From a virus, in IMG/VR virus record IMGVR_UViG_3300042465_003807, positions 1 through 41,123 of that record: 41,123 nucleotides of DNA; one strand, given 5' to 3'. This document shows positions 31,907-40,565 of this stretch, in pieces. The position numbers were made by a program, and so were the translations under genes. The first letter of the stretch is position 1. Each line of letters opens with the position of its first letter. Under the pieces are notes generated by a model. It was not told where the DNA came from. It did not search any database and was given only the letters and a program-made list of their open reading frames with translations.

Positions 31907-33136
31907 TTAGCCGCCGGGACGCATCGCGCCGTAAATACCAGCGAGCCCAAGCCCCGCACCGCCAATCTGACTTAACGCGCTTGGCGCTTGCTGATACATC
32001 GATTGGATACCGCCCGCCGTCGGCGTACCACGGATGAGATCGGACATGAAGCCAAGCTGCGTGTATGGGTACCGCTGACGGTTGAGGTAGTCCTGATACG
32101 CCGTCTGCAGACGCTGCTGTTCAAGTTGCTGCAACTGGGCACCCGCCCCCAACTGGGCCTGATTGATCGCCTGCTGCTGACCGAACTGCTGCTGACCAAG
32201 CTGACCAAGCATGCCCGCAGCGGCCAACTGTTGCTGAAGGCCCTGCATACCAAGCCCAGCACCGAACTGCCGGGACTGCTCCGTTGCCTGCTGCGCGGCC
32301 TGATTCTGACCAAGCGCCTGCTGCTGAGCCTGCAACTGCGCGGCCTGATTAAGCTGCTGCGACTGTAGCCCCGTCTGCGCACCCAACTGCTGGGTCCCGA
32401 GCAACGCCTGAAGATTGGCCTGCCCAGCCGTGAGCCCGGCCTGCTGATTAGCCATTGCCGCTTGCATCTGAGCCGCACGATCCGCACCAAACTGCTGCGC
32501 CGCCTGCTGAAACGCCTGCTGACTTCCCGTCGCTTGGATGCCTTGCAACTGGCCCTGAAGATTGCGCTGGGCCTCAGCCTGAAGCAACGCCTCGCGGGTG
32601 CCCCCACGAGCTCCGGAACGGATGCCCTGCGCCTGAAGCCCCGGCATCTGACGAGCATAGTCCTGCACCGCCGCACGCTTCTGCTGCTCAACCACGCCGC
32701 TCATATAGGGCGACATGTACTCGTTCATTGCCTGCGTGCCAAACCGGTCAGCACCAACCTGCTGAGGACCTGCCATCTGGAACTGCTGCAACGACGGAGC
32801 CTGTGTACCCATGTACGACACGCCAATCGGTTGATACTGCATCGGTTGATAGGACGCACCCATCTGCCCTGCCTGCTGACCAACGAGCCCTGCCAAACCA
32901 GAAGCTTGCTGCACTTGGGGCGCGGCCTGCTGCTGCTGGGTCTGTTGCAGCGCCTGCATCTGAAGCGGATTAAGCCCCGCGACCTGCTGCCCAGTGTAGG
33001 CTTCGTATGGCTGTTTATAGACAAGATCTTCCGCAGTACCAAGAGCCTTCTTGGCATAGGGCATCAACTCAGGCGGTATCGTGACCTGAGTGACTGTCTG
33101 TTGAGTAGGTGCTGAACTACCGCCGCCGCTGCTCAT
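31907..33136 (-). CDS. Glutamine-rich virion protein
   Basis: A 409-aa protein dominated by Gln, Ala, Gly and Leu, with repeated QQ(A/L/F)GxQ elements over residues 60-345, which are probably long helices. N-terminal TVTQVTIPPELMPYAKKALG and the C-terminal YLNRQRYPYTQLGFMSDLIR-like segment match Gln-rich proteins of marine and freshwater podovirus-like phages, of presumed internal or tail-assembly role. The start overlaps the stop of the GNAT gene (ATGA at 33133-33136). Confidence 0.7.
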   Translation of the reverse strand: MSSGGGSSAPTQQTVTQVTIPPELMPYAKKALGTAEDLVYKQPYEAYTGQQVAGLNPLQMQALQQTQQQQAAPQVQQASGLAGLVGQQAGQMGASYQPMQYQPIGVSYMGTQAPSLQQFQMAGPQQVGADRFGTQAMNEYMSPYMSGVVEQQKRAAVQDYARQMPGLQAQGIRSGARGGTREALLQAEAQRNLQGQLQGIQATGSQQAFQQAAQQFGADRAAQMQAAMANQQAGLTAGQANLQALLGTQQLGAQTGLQSQQLNQAAQLQAQQQALGQNQAAQQATEQSRQFGAGLGMQGLQQQLAAAGMLGQLGQQQFGQQQAINQAQLGAGAQLQQLEQQRLQTAYQDYLNRQRYPYTQLGFMSDLIRGTPTAGGIQSMYQQAPSALSQIGGAGLGLAGIYGAMRPGG

Positions 33137-33579
33137 GATTTTACCTCGTCAAAATGCTTTTCATACACGACCGTTTTCACGGTGTATCCGCGTTTCTTAA
33201 CGTGCGGTTCCCAACCGGGGCGACCGTAGAATTCAATACCAGAACAACCCATGTCTCGTGCAAATTTATCTGCAGTCGTGTGCATGATGTTGTCAACGTA
33301 CTTCATGTGATTAGGATCCATTGCGCAGTACTGGATGACAAACATTTTGGTCTTAGGGTACTGCTTGATCTCTGTCATGACGTAGCCGTGGATTGCATCA
33401 CCATTTTCTGGGTCATACACCACCCACAACTGCATCTGGTTGGTCAGGACAAAGCGGACGATGTCGTCAACGCTCGCCCGCCCACTGGTCCAGCTTTCAG
33501 ACTCCTGAAAATACTTGATCAAAGACGGGATCAGATAACTGATCTGCCCGTAAGGAACAAGTGAGATGCTCAGTTTCAT
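33133..33579 (-). CDS. GNAT-fold protein of the virion module (T7 gp13-like position)
   Basis: A 148-aa protein with N-acetyltransferase-fold features: an N-terminal helix pair, QLWVVYDPENGDAIHGYVM (beta hairpin), the FVIQYCAMDP strand and CSGIEFYGRPGWEPHVKKRG followed by the C-terminal strand VVYEK. No clear Q/R-x-x-G-x-G/A acetyl-CoA loop is visible, so it may be catalytically inactive. T7 gp13 is an acetyltransferase-fold internal/assembly protein at a comparable place; equivalence is inferred from position and fold only. Confidence 0.6.
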   Translation of the reverse strand: MKLSISLVPYGQISYLIPSLIKYFQESESWTSGRASVDDIVRFVLTNQMQLWVVYDPENGDAIHGYVMTEIKQYPKTKMFVIQYCAMDPNHMKYVDNIMHTTADKFARDMGCSGIEFYGRPGWEPHVKKRGYTVKTVVYEKHFDEVKS

Positions 33580-33581
33580 CT

Positions 33582-35957
33582 TTAGGTTTTCGGAACGTGC
33601 CTATCAACATTGACTGCAGGGGCCTGATTTCTCTTGCCGGTCCTCGCCTTACGGATGTCAGCCATCATCTTGTAGAGCCGACGCGATCCGGCTTCACTTG
33701 ACCCATTACCAAGGTGCGACACAACGTCAGCAGGGATTACAAACTCGCCGTCTGCAAGGCGGGCTTCCTGCTTACCACTAATATTGGCCTTGATGCTGTC
33801 AGACATGCCGTCGCCGGGGCCACGCAAAAGCTTACCAGCAGCCGCATACTGCACTGAACCGCCGCCTGCCATATATGCCGGGTTATTGCTATCAACCATA
33901 AAGTTTTCGTTAGTAAACGGCTCAGGCTCATAAGTCGGCATATACGGCGCGGGCATGTACTGACGTTGGTCTGAACGGACAGGCTCTTCTCCGGGGAAAC
34001 GAGGCAAGTATGGAGTAGGGGCAGGTGCAAGTTCACGAGGTTCGTTAAACGGAGTAAGAAACGATTCTCTATCGGGCTGAACTTGTTTTTCATAGCGACC
34101 ATCATACGAACTGATGGGATTTCCCTGCGACAAAAGCTCAAATGGAGATGCAGACGGATCTGCTCGTTCAACTATAGGTTTTATATTGCCAAAGCTCCCG
34201 TAACGAAACCCCGGCGGTAGCTCAGGGCGCATCGAAGGCGTAGGCTCTTCCTCAATGATACGAGGGCTATACGGAGTGGGGTCAGGTGCAAGTTCACGAG
34301 GTTCGCTAAACGGAGTCGGGGGCTGATACGGATTGTCCTGCATATCACGAGGATCGCGCATGTCACCCATTTCTATCTGCTGATTGCCGGTAGTTGGGCC
34401 ATACATCCCGCCTCCCATTGGAGTCGTTTGCGGACCACCTCTACTACCCATGTTGCCGCCCATGTCAAAGTCGCCACTGCTGCCGCCCATGTCAAAGCCG
34501 CCGCCATAGCCGCCCATGTCACTGTCATCGCCGCGAACAGGTCGGCCTGAATAATTAATCGGGTTGTACGCAGGGGGCGTAGTGGCAGGCGGAGGCTGTT
34601 GCGACGTGCGCGTGCCCGGCCTAGTAAAAGACCCAGTGTCCGGGTCCCACTGCATACGGCTATCGTTTCCTCGATAATTGTTGCCCATGATGCCAGCAAG
34701 GCCGTTCATCCCGCCGCCCATAAAATTCCCAAAATCAATACCGGAAAAATCAACGCCGTCAAAGTCCCTAAAACCATCACGACCCGGAGGACCGGTTCTC
34801 GTAGGCGGTGTAGTGGCGGGCGGAGACGCCGCTTGCGGCGGAGCAACAGGAGATGCAACGTACTTGTTTAGGTCCTGCAGATAAGCAGCGAAAGAAGCAG
34901 GGTCAGCAGGGGCAGTCTGGTATTGTGCCATCGAAGATGTGGCTTTATCCTTGTTAACGTCACCACCCTCAGCGTAGCCGGGGAAGTCGGGGTATCCCGT
35001 GCGCCACTGACCGCCAAGGAACCGGCCCTCTTCCGGACTATAGCCATACGACTCGTAGTACGAGCGGTCAACAGTCTTAGAAAGGTCAGGCTGTTCGTAT
35101 TCGGGGGTTGCAGCATTAGCGAGACCCATACCGCCTGCAGCAACACCAGCCATACCGCCGGGGATTGCGCTCACAAACCCTGCACGACCGAACTGATTAC
35201 CGAGCGCCTTGACGCCCTGCCCCATCGTTTGAAGTTTCTGTAGCGCAGTCTGCTTTGCTACTTCTGTACCTGTTGTTTGTGCTGCCGTCGACGTTGCCGC
35301 TTGTGCGGCTCCAGTCCTCGCGGCTTCTATGGCTGCTCGGTTAGCCGCTGCGTTGCTAGTGACTCCTGTAAGAGCCGACGGGCTACCCGCCGCTGCCGCG
35401 CCGGTTAGACCCGCACTAAGTCCTGCGCCACCAAACGCACCAAGACCCGCCATCAATCCCTTGCCAAGATCACCCTTTGTTCGGATGGTTTCACCCGCAC
35501 CGACAAGCGCAGCACTACCCAACGCACCGAGCCCCGGAAAAATAAAATTAAGGCCAAAACCCAACAGGGTCGGCAGAAGACTCTTAAGGAACGACGCTTC
35601 GTACAGCCCCGTATCGGGGTTGACCGTTAGGCTACCACCGTGGGCCATAGCCAATGACTGAAGGCCCTTAACTTCATTAGGGGCCATGTGGACCAGCATG
35701 CTGTCGCCGTTGCGGCCACGCGAGGCAAGGAGGGAGGCAAGTCCGGCTTCTGAATTCACGTTGCCACCTCGGGCAAAGTTGGTCTGGGGGATTTCCTGCC
35801 CCGTCATAGGGTTAATCTGGGCATCGTAGCCCCCGACAACCTCGGTCGGCTGGTTATAGTTAAGCGGCGGCGCGTAGGCGCTGCTATGCATCCCGGCCAT
35901 CGGATATGAGGGGTTAGGCTGGGGGACAGCCCCACTTGAATAAGAGTTCTGGTTCAT
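33582..35957 (-). CDS. 791-aa virion protein with repeated GG motifs
   Basis: A 791-aa structural protein, GAGGG ribosome site. A hydrophobic Gly/Ala segment (about 120-185) could insert in membrane. Proline- and glycine-rich middle. Four A-x-GG-x-V-type motifs: ARGGNVNS (about 59), AHGGSLTV (about 104), AEGGDVNK (about 325), AGGGSVQY (about 692). An internal duplication at about 551 and 644 (PRELAP-x-PTPY-x-PR). The C-terminal GPGDGMSDSI and ARLADGEFVIPADVVSHLG are shared by many podovirus-like virion proteins. Ejection or tape-measure-like role is likely. Confidence 0.7.
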   Translation of the reverse strand: MNQNSYSSGAVPQPNPSYPMAGMHSSAYAPPLNYNQPTEVVGGYDAQINPMTGQEIPQTNFARGGNVNSEAGLASLLASRGRNGDSMLVHMAPNEVKGLQSLAMAHGGSLTVNPDTGLYEASFLKSLLPTLLGFGLNFIFPGLGALGSAALVGAGETIRTKGDLGKGLMAGLGAFGGAGLSAGLTGAAAAGSPSALTGVTSNAAANRAAIEAARTGAAQAATSTAAQTTGTEVAKQTALQKLQTMGQGVKALGNQFGRAGFVSAIPGGMAGVAAGGMGLANAATPEYEQPDLSKTVDRSYYESYGYSPEEGRFLGGQWRTGYPDFPGYAEGGDVNKDKATSSMAQYQTAPADPASFAAYLQDLNKYVASPVAPPQAASPPATTPPTRTGPPGRDGFRDFDGVDFSGIDFGNFMGGGMNGLAGIMGNNYRGNDSRMQWDPDTGSFTRPGTRTSQQPPPATTPPAYNPINYSGRPVRGDDSDMGGYGGGFDMGGSSGDFDMGGNMGSRGGPQTTPMGGGMYGPTTGNQQIEMGDMRDPRDMQDNPYQPPTPFSEPRELAPDPTPYSPRIIEEEPTPSMRPELPPGFRYGSFGNIKPIVERADPSASPFELLSQGNPISSYDGRYEKQVQPDRESFLTPFNEPRELAPAPTPYLPRFPGEEPVRSDQRQYMPAPYMPTYEPEPFTNENFMVDSNNPAYMAGGGSVQYAAAGKLLRGPGDGMSDSIKANISGKQEARLADGEFVIPADVVSHLGNGSSEAGSRRLYKMMADIRKARTGKRNQAPAVNVDRHVPKT

Positions 35958-35995
35958 GCCGCCCTCACGGGGTCAATCTGTCTGGATGGTATCAT

Positions 35996-36331
35996 TTACG
36001 TGGCTTCGCCACCAGAAATGGTCACAGTAACCCCGGCACCGCTAGCTTTCACGCTAATCAGGTCCCCCGGAGTGAGTATTTGCGTCCCTGTCCATTGGTA
36101 TGTTTCGTTTGCAGCGATGGACTTGCCGAAGAACAGGGCGTTATCAGCCCCTGCAGTGCCACCTTTGGGCACCAGCGATATGAAAAAGGTAAGGCCCCCG
36201 CCGGTCGTGTTGACTACATCTATGTTCTTTACAAACGTGCGAGTAAGTATTGGCGTCGTATATATAGTTACATATGAAGTAGTAAGGGCCGCCTGAGCCA
36301 GTCTGTTCCCGACGACGTTCTGAAAAGCCAT
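35996..36331 (-). CDS. Small beta-rich virion protein
   Basis: A 111-aa protein predicted as an all-beta sandwich: alternating hydrophobic strands TSYVTIYTTPILTRTFVKNI, GGLTFFISLVPKGG, and a C-terminal ISVKASGAGVTVTISGGEA. Typical of small tail, fibre-attachment or capsid-decoration proteins. Located between two larger structural genes. Exact role unknown. Confidence 0.65.
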   Translation of the reverse strand: MAFQNVVGNRLAQAALTTSYVTIYTTPILTRTFVKNIDVVNTTGGGLTFFISLVPKGGTAGADNALFFGKSIAANETYQWTGTQILTPGDLISVKASGAGVTVTISGGEAT

Positions 36332-36332
36332 G

Positions 36333-36518
36333 TCACCAATCCCCTAGCCAAGTCATCACGGACAGGCTGCTAAGCTTCTGGATCAGCTCCTGCGTGTTGC
36401 CGTCCACTTGGTTGAAGTAGATACGCAGTTGGTTGTTTAGCTGGTCCTGATAACGCTGTTGGTAGTCAACCGGAGCAACGGCAAGGTTTGAGGCTTTAGA
36501 GGGGCGAGTTTCGATCAT
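36333..36518 (-). CDS. Small structural-module protein, 61 aa
   Basis: A 61-aa protein with a single amphipathic helix (YQQRYQDQLNNQLRIYFNQV) followed by NTQELIQKLSSLSVMTWLGD. Small proteins with this YFNQ..N..Q pattern accompany the beta-rich protein in related phage tail modules. ATG overlaps the stop of the 765-aa gene (TAATG). Confidence 0.65.
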   Translation of the reverse strand: MIETRPSKASNLAVAPVDYQQRYQDQLNNQLRIYFNQVDGNTQELIQKLSSLSVMTWLGDW

Positions 36519-38815
36519 TACCGTCTCCCATCCGGCCTGATATCAAGGCGCATCATGCCCATCTGCCACGCCACGCCGATATCGGCTGAGGACATACGGA
36601 AGGACATCTGACGGCCCCGCACGCGGGTATAGACCTGACCGGTGTAAAGCTCAATTGGGAACGACTGCGTTTCAGTCACGGTCGGCGTATTAGCCGCAGA
36701 GTAGGCACTGCCCGAGTTCTGTCGCGGCTTAACGGTCAGCGTTACGGACGGCGTGTTCGAGTTAGACCCGTTGAAGGTCAAGTCAGGCAGCATGCGCCAG
36801 ATGTACCCGAAGCTCTGCCCGTCTTGGATGTCGAAGTCCGAAGTCTCGATGTAGGCTGCAATCGGCAAGATCTCGCTCGTCGAACGGTCGTCGTTCCCGT
36901 TCTCGTGGTTCATGACCTGATTGGGCACGCTATAGGACACAGTGCTATAGATGATGTGAGACGCTGCAGTGGTCCCGTCGTACCCACGAGTGCATCCGGT
37001 CAACGAGTCGGAGGTCTTGCCGGTGTAGAAGATCTTCTCAGAGTCAATCGTGACCACACCCTCGTTCGCATAGGATGCAGAGTTGATGACCGGGATGATC
37101 GTTACGCTGCTGTTTATGGCAGCCGACAGGTACGAGGTCTGGATGCTGAACGAAGCCATCGGGTACTGCCGAAGCGGCGAGTCGAGCCAAAAGCTACGCT
37201 CCAGATCACCGTAGTACCAGATTCGCTCAAGATGGTTATAGACCACGTAGCGGTTGTTCACGAGGCTATCTGCAGTCGGGTAGAACCACCAGACCTCGTT
37301 ATAACCCTCGTTAGAACCGCAGACGATCTGCGCCAACTGATCCGTGTTGATGTTGGTGAACACAAACTGACGGAGGCTGCAAGGCAGCGTCTCGACGCGA
37401 CCCGAGTACTGATAGAACTTATCCACGCCCATCCAGTAAGTCACGTTGTTGACCGTGATGGCAGCGTTCGGGGACGCGATGGAGATGTTGTCCATCAGCA
37501 GGTTCTGGCTGAACACGTACGGCGGGCCAAGGTACTGCATCGAGAAGATGGCGGCGTCCGTCCAGATCAGGATCTCCTGCCGGGTATCAAGCGCAGCCAC
37601 GATGTATGAACCGAAAGACAGGCGGTTCTCGCCAGACTGATTTGTCGTCGCCGGGACCCACTCAAACGGATTGTCTGCATCGGACCAACGCACGAGCAGC
37701 GGGTCAAAGTCGGTCGAGAAGTTTGTCGGGTCGTACGGGTTGGAGCCGAACGCGATGGTGAAGTTGCCAACGCTCGACGTAGCCACCTGATAGGTATTGT
37801 TCGGCACGTGCCGACCGGCGTAGCTGAATGTGTAAGTGCCGCCAGACGGAGCCGTCGTGGCCGCTGAGATGGGTACTGTGTAGCTACCTGCAATATACGC
37901 TGTCGTGACAAACGTCCCTGCCGGGATACCAGTCCCCGACACTACAGAGCCCGTATCAATTCCGTTCGGATCAACGACCGTGATTGTGGTCACGGCTGAA
38001 GTAAACGTAGCCGTGGTTGTAGCCTTGACCTGCGTGTTGGCATAGGCGTTCAACGTGATAGCACGAGGCCACGTGGAGGTGTTCTTCTCCCAGTAGTAGA
38101 TACCACCAGAACGCGGATTGAACAGCAGGTTCTCCCTGTCGTTGTCCTGCGACCAGAGCCGGATCTGCGTGGCAAGCGTCGAGCCTATGCCCCATCCACC
38201 GAAGCCCCACGGACCGCCGCCCCAGCCAAGACCGAGCGAAAAGGTCGCGTTGCCCGCGTTTATCTCAATCGCAGCAGACACAGCAGCGCCGCCGCCTGAC
38301 CCCGTGGACGTAGCGACAACTGCACCGATGATGGTGAACGTAGTGCTGGTCGGGACCGTGATGACCTCGAAGTTACCGTTCAACGTTATGCCATTGACTA
38401 CGCCACTGCCTGACACGCCTGAAAAAGTGACGTATGTACCGACACTGATATTGTGCGGCGACGTGGTCGTCACGGTGACAAGGTAGCTGCCGTTGGTCGT
38501 CGCAAACGGATTGTTGGGCAGTGTTACCGTCTGGGCAAGCGGGGTGATGTCATAGTAGATGCCGTTGTTCTCGATATACATCTTGGAGTTGGTGCCTACA
38601 CCAAGCAGGTTGTCGCTAGCGAGGGTGATCCAGTTGAACAACGACCGACACACGCCCTTGAACGTGAACGTGGACTGATTGATCCAGCCACCGATCTTCT
38701 CTGCATAACCTGAACGGAACCGGACCTTATCGCAAGCGTAAAAGCCACCCTCGTTGGCGTACGTGGTGGACTCGCGATTTATGCCGGGACGCAGTTCAAG
38801 TTTTTGCAGAGGCAT
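36518..38815 (-). CDS. Tail hub/DNA-stabilisation-like protein, 765 aa
   Basis: A 765-aa structural protein beginning PLQKLELRPGINRESTTYA, with FYACDKVRFRSGYAEKIGGW, the hallmark of a podovirus-type tail protein family sometimes annotated as a packaged-DNA stabilisation (P22 gp10-like) or tail tube protein. Many WxD and YxG strand repeats suggest a beta-propeller. Residues about 110-180 look like an inserted domain (SPHNISVGTYVTFSGVSGSG...) as seen in E1-FCCH-like insertions of phage tail proteins. Specific role not certain. Confidence 0.65.
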   Translation of the reverse strand: MPLQKLELRPGINRESTTYANEGGFYACDKVRFRSGYAEKIGGWINQSTFTFKGVCRSLFNWITLASDNLLGVGTNSKMYIENNGIYYDITPLAQTVTLPNNPFATTNGSYLVTVTTTSPHNISVGTYVTFSGVSGSGVVNGITLNGNFEVITVPTSTTFTIIGAVVATSTGSGGGAAVSAAIEINAGNATFSLGLGWGGGPWGFGGWGIGSTLATQIRLWSQDNDRENLLFNPRSGGIYYWEKNTSTWPRAITLNAYANTQVKATTTATFTSAVTTITVVDPNGIDTGSVVSGTGIPAGTFVTTAYIAGSYTVPISAATTAPSGGTYTFSYAGRHVPNNTYQVATSSVGNFTIAFGSNPYDPTNFSTDFDPLLVRWSDADNPFEWVPATTNQSGENRLSFGSYIVAALDTRQEILIWTDAAIFSMQYLGPPYVFSQNLLMDNISIASPNAAITVNNVTYWMGVDKFYQYSGRVETLPCSLRQFVFTNINTDQLAQIVCGSNEGYNEVWWFYPTADSLVNNRYVVYNHLERIWYYGDLERSFWLDSPLRQYPMASFSIQTSYLSAAINSSVTIIPVINSASYANEGVVTIDSEKIFYTGKTSDSLTGCTRGYDGTTAASHIIYSTVSYSVPNQVMNHENGNDDRSTSEILPIAAYIETSDFDIQDGQSFGYIWRMLPDLTFNGSNSNTPSVTLTVKPRQNSGSAYSAANTPTVTETQSFPIELYTGQVYTRVRGRQMSFRMSSADIGVAWQMGMMRLDIRPDGRR

Positions 38816-38817
38816 CG

Positions 38818-39156
38818 TTAGACCCTACGCTCGAAGTGCGGCACATCCTTGAATGACTTCCAGAACCCGCCCCATTGATTCTTGGGGTTGAGGCTCTGCC
38901 AATACTCACCGACCGGCGTAAGAGCCGGGATGTCGTAGCAGAGCTTGCCGTCCTTGAAAAAGTTCAAGTCGATGGCGCACCGCTTGAGGTGGATGCTGTT
39001 CATCGTCTTAGAGCGCCCAGTCTTGACATAGATGGCCTGCTGTTCCGGGGTACGGGCAAGTTCACCGCCCGTCACCACAAAGCCCAACTCGGTCGCCTTG
39101 TTAACGAGTTTGGCAACGTCCAGCAGGAACGCCGCCTGTTCTGCTACGAGACTCAC
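38818..39156 (-). CDS. Endolysin, M15-type peptidase
   Basis: A 112-aa peptidoglycan peptidase of the M15 (L-alanyl-D-glutamate/VanY-like) fold. Ligands visible as H56-x6-D63 (SIHLKRCAIDLNF) and H107 (DVPHFE). Upstream TGGELARTPEQQAIY is the family's usual helix. It degrades the cell wall at lysis. ATG overlaps the holin stop (ATGA, 39153-39156), as expected of a lysis cassette. No signal peptide, so it needs the holin. Confidence 0.9.
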   Translation of the reverse strand: MSLVAEQAAFLLDVAKLVNKATELGFVVTGGELARTPEQQAIYVKTGRSKTMNSIHLKRCAIDLNFFKDGKLCYDIPALTPVGEYWQSLNPKNQWGGFWKSFKDVPHFERRV

Positions 39157-39695
39157 TTGATGGCCTCCTTGAGTGCGTCGGTCTTGTCCTTGCTCGACTG
39201 GCTGCTACCGAAGTAGTACGAGACGACCTGCGTAGCGACCGCAGACAGCACACCCAAGATGTAGATAAGGATGTCTTTGCGGCTAGGGTCAATCGGACTT
39301 GCTTGGAACAGCACGATGCCAAAGAGCGTGAAGGTGATGCCAAGCAGCCCAAGCGCCAAAATCGGCGTGATGAGTTTGTTTAGCAGCGGTGCCTTGTCGG
39401 AGGTGACAATCTGCGTCTCGCGCACCCGCGCATCGTTGGTGTCCTTGAGGCGCATCTCAAGTTCAGCGAGGTCGAGTTTGTCCTCTTCCAGACGCAACTT
39501 GAGCAGTTCCTCTTCATGCTCCATCTGGGCAATCTGGATCTTAGCCAAGTCCTCGGGGGACATATCGGGCTTCAGTTCAACGCCGAGCTTCTCCTCGACG
39601 ACCTTCTTGCCCTTTGCCAACACAGCGTTAGCGACGAGGTTAAGCCCGTTGCCAAGCAGCGGCGTAATAATGGCTTGTAGTGCAGCAGGGATCAC
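39153..39695 (-). CDS. 3TM-type holin
   Basis: A 180-aa protein. Amphipathic N-terminus, highly charged coiled-coil region (about 60-98), then two clear membrane helices (LITPILALGLLGITFTLFGIV about 108-128 and IYILGVLSAVATQVVSYYFG about 145-164) and a short charged tail GSSQSSKDKTDAL. This is the layout of the holin-of-3TMs family found in gene-transfer agents and many phages. It permeabilises the inner membrane to release the endolysin. Adjacent to the endolysin gene. Confidence 0.85.
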   Translation of the reverse strand: MIPAALQAIITPLLGNGLNLVANAVLAKGKKVVEEKLGVELKPDMSPEDLAKIQIAQMEHEEELLKLRLEEDKLDLAELEMRLKDTNDARVRETQIVTSDKAPLLNKLITPILALGLLGITFTLFGIVLFQASPIDPSRKDILIYILGVLSAVATQVVSYYFGSSQSSKDKTDALKEAIK

Positions 39696-39991
39696 TTGTC
39701 CTTCTCCTTTTGTTCAAGCAGTTTGACCCGCATCTGAAGGTCGTAAATCTTGTCGAGCAGTTCTTCCTTCTGACGCTGGCGGCGCTCTGCCGAGATGGGG
39801 CTGTCGGTCGGCACACCCTCCGGCGTGATGAGCGCAGGCATCTGACCCTCGATCTTGGTCAGACGGGTGCTGAAGGATGTGACCTGCCCCAGAAGCCATG
39901 CGATGCAGGCAATCAGGACGGGCACGAGCATCTTCATTATCTCGCCGAAGTTCACAGAACTGGCCCCCTCTTCCTTCATCTTTATCTCCAC
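39692..39991 (-). CDS. Small membrane protein of lysis cassette (holin- or spanin-like)
   Basis: A 99-aa protein with one N-terminal membrane helix (MKMLVPVLIACIAWLLGQV, about 19-37) followed by a coiled-coil-like charged segment (about 66-98). Its location beside holin and endolysin fits an inner-membrane spanin or holin partner. An internal ATG at 39979 is an alternative start. No lipobox is visible and no partner outer-membrane spanin was found. Overlaps both neighbours slightly. Confidence 0.65.
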   Translation of the reverse strand: MEIKMKEEGASSVNFGEIMKMLVPVLIACIAWLLGQVTSFSTRLTKIEGQMPALITPEGVPTDSPISAERRQRQKEELLDKIYDLQMRVKLLEQKEKDK

Positions 39992-40557
39992 TTAGGCCCG
40001 TCGAACCACGCCGCAATCGAGTGCCGCTTCCCTTCTGTTACAGGCTGCGCCGCATGACGCACAAACGAGGGGAAGAAGATCGCGGTGCCCTGCTGCCTCA
40101 TCTCTTCGGCGTTCGGGTAGTGCGTAACGTGGTCAAACGTCAAATCCCCGCCTTTGTACTCGGCAGGGTCCGTCAATTGAATGACGCACGAGAGCTTGCG
40201 GTGATAGTACGGATCGCCATTCATATAAAAAATGTCGTGGTGCGTCTTGTACTCGCCTTGTCTCTCGCCGTCATATTCTGCAATTTGATAGTAGTCGATC
40301 TTGCTGATATGCACGTCGAACCAATCCCGGTTGGCCCAAATAGCAAGCTTCCACAACTCATCAAACATATAGTCGAGTTCGGCATCGCCCTTGTTGACGA
40401 ACCAGATGCTTGAGCGACGGAACGAGTCGTCCGCCTTGATGCCTGCATCCGTGCCGATCTGAGCCTCGCTAGGCTCTCGTTTAGTAGCCGTACTCACGAT
40501 CCGGGCGCACTGCTCAGGGGTGAAGTAGGACTTGAAGTAACACCATTCGCCTTTCAT
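39982..40557 (-). CDS. 2-oxoglutarate/Fe(II)-dependent dioxygenase
   Basis: A 191-aa double-stranded-beta-helix dioxygenase. The metal triad appears as H106-x-D108 (YKTHHDIFYM) and H168 (FFPSFVRHAAQPV). The arginine binding 2-oxoglutarate is probably R178 in KRHSIAAW. Resembles prolyl-hydroxylase-like phage oxygenases with the GGDLTF segment and TAIFFPS. Substrate unknown: a virion protein or host target. It sits between tail-fibre and lysis genes, overlapping the next gene by 10 nt. Intact and full length. Confidence 0.87.
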   Translation of the reverse strand: MKGEWCYFKSYFTPEQCARIVSTATKREPSEAQIGTDAGIKADDSFRRSSIWFVNKGDAELDYMFDELWKLAIWANRDWFDVHISKIDYYQIAEYDGERQGEYKTHHDIFYMNGDPYYHRKLSCVIQLTDPAEYKGGDLTFDHVTHYPNAEEMRQQGTAIFFPSFVRHAAQPVTEGKRHSIAAWFDGPKWR

Positions 40558-40565
40558 TTATCACC

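Noticed and set aside
31988-33115. Long plus-strand open frames opposite the Gln-rich gene
   Set aside because: They are antisense to biased CAG/CTG codons of the Gln-rich protein, lacking ribosome sites and domain features.
33133-33579. A functional acetyltransferase
   Set aside because: The fold looks GNAT-like, but the acetyl-CoA binding loop is not evident, so only the fold is claimed.
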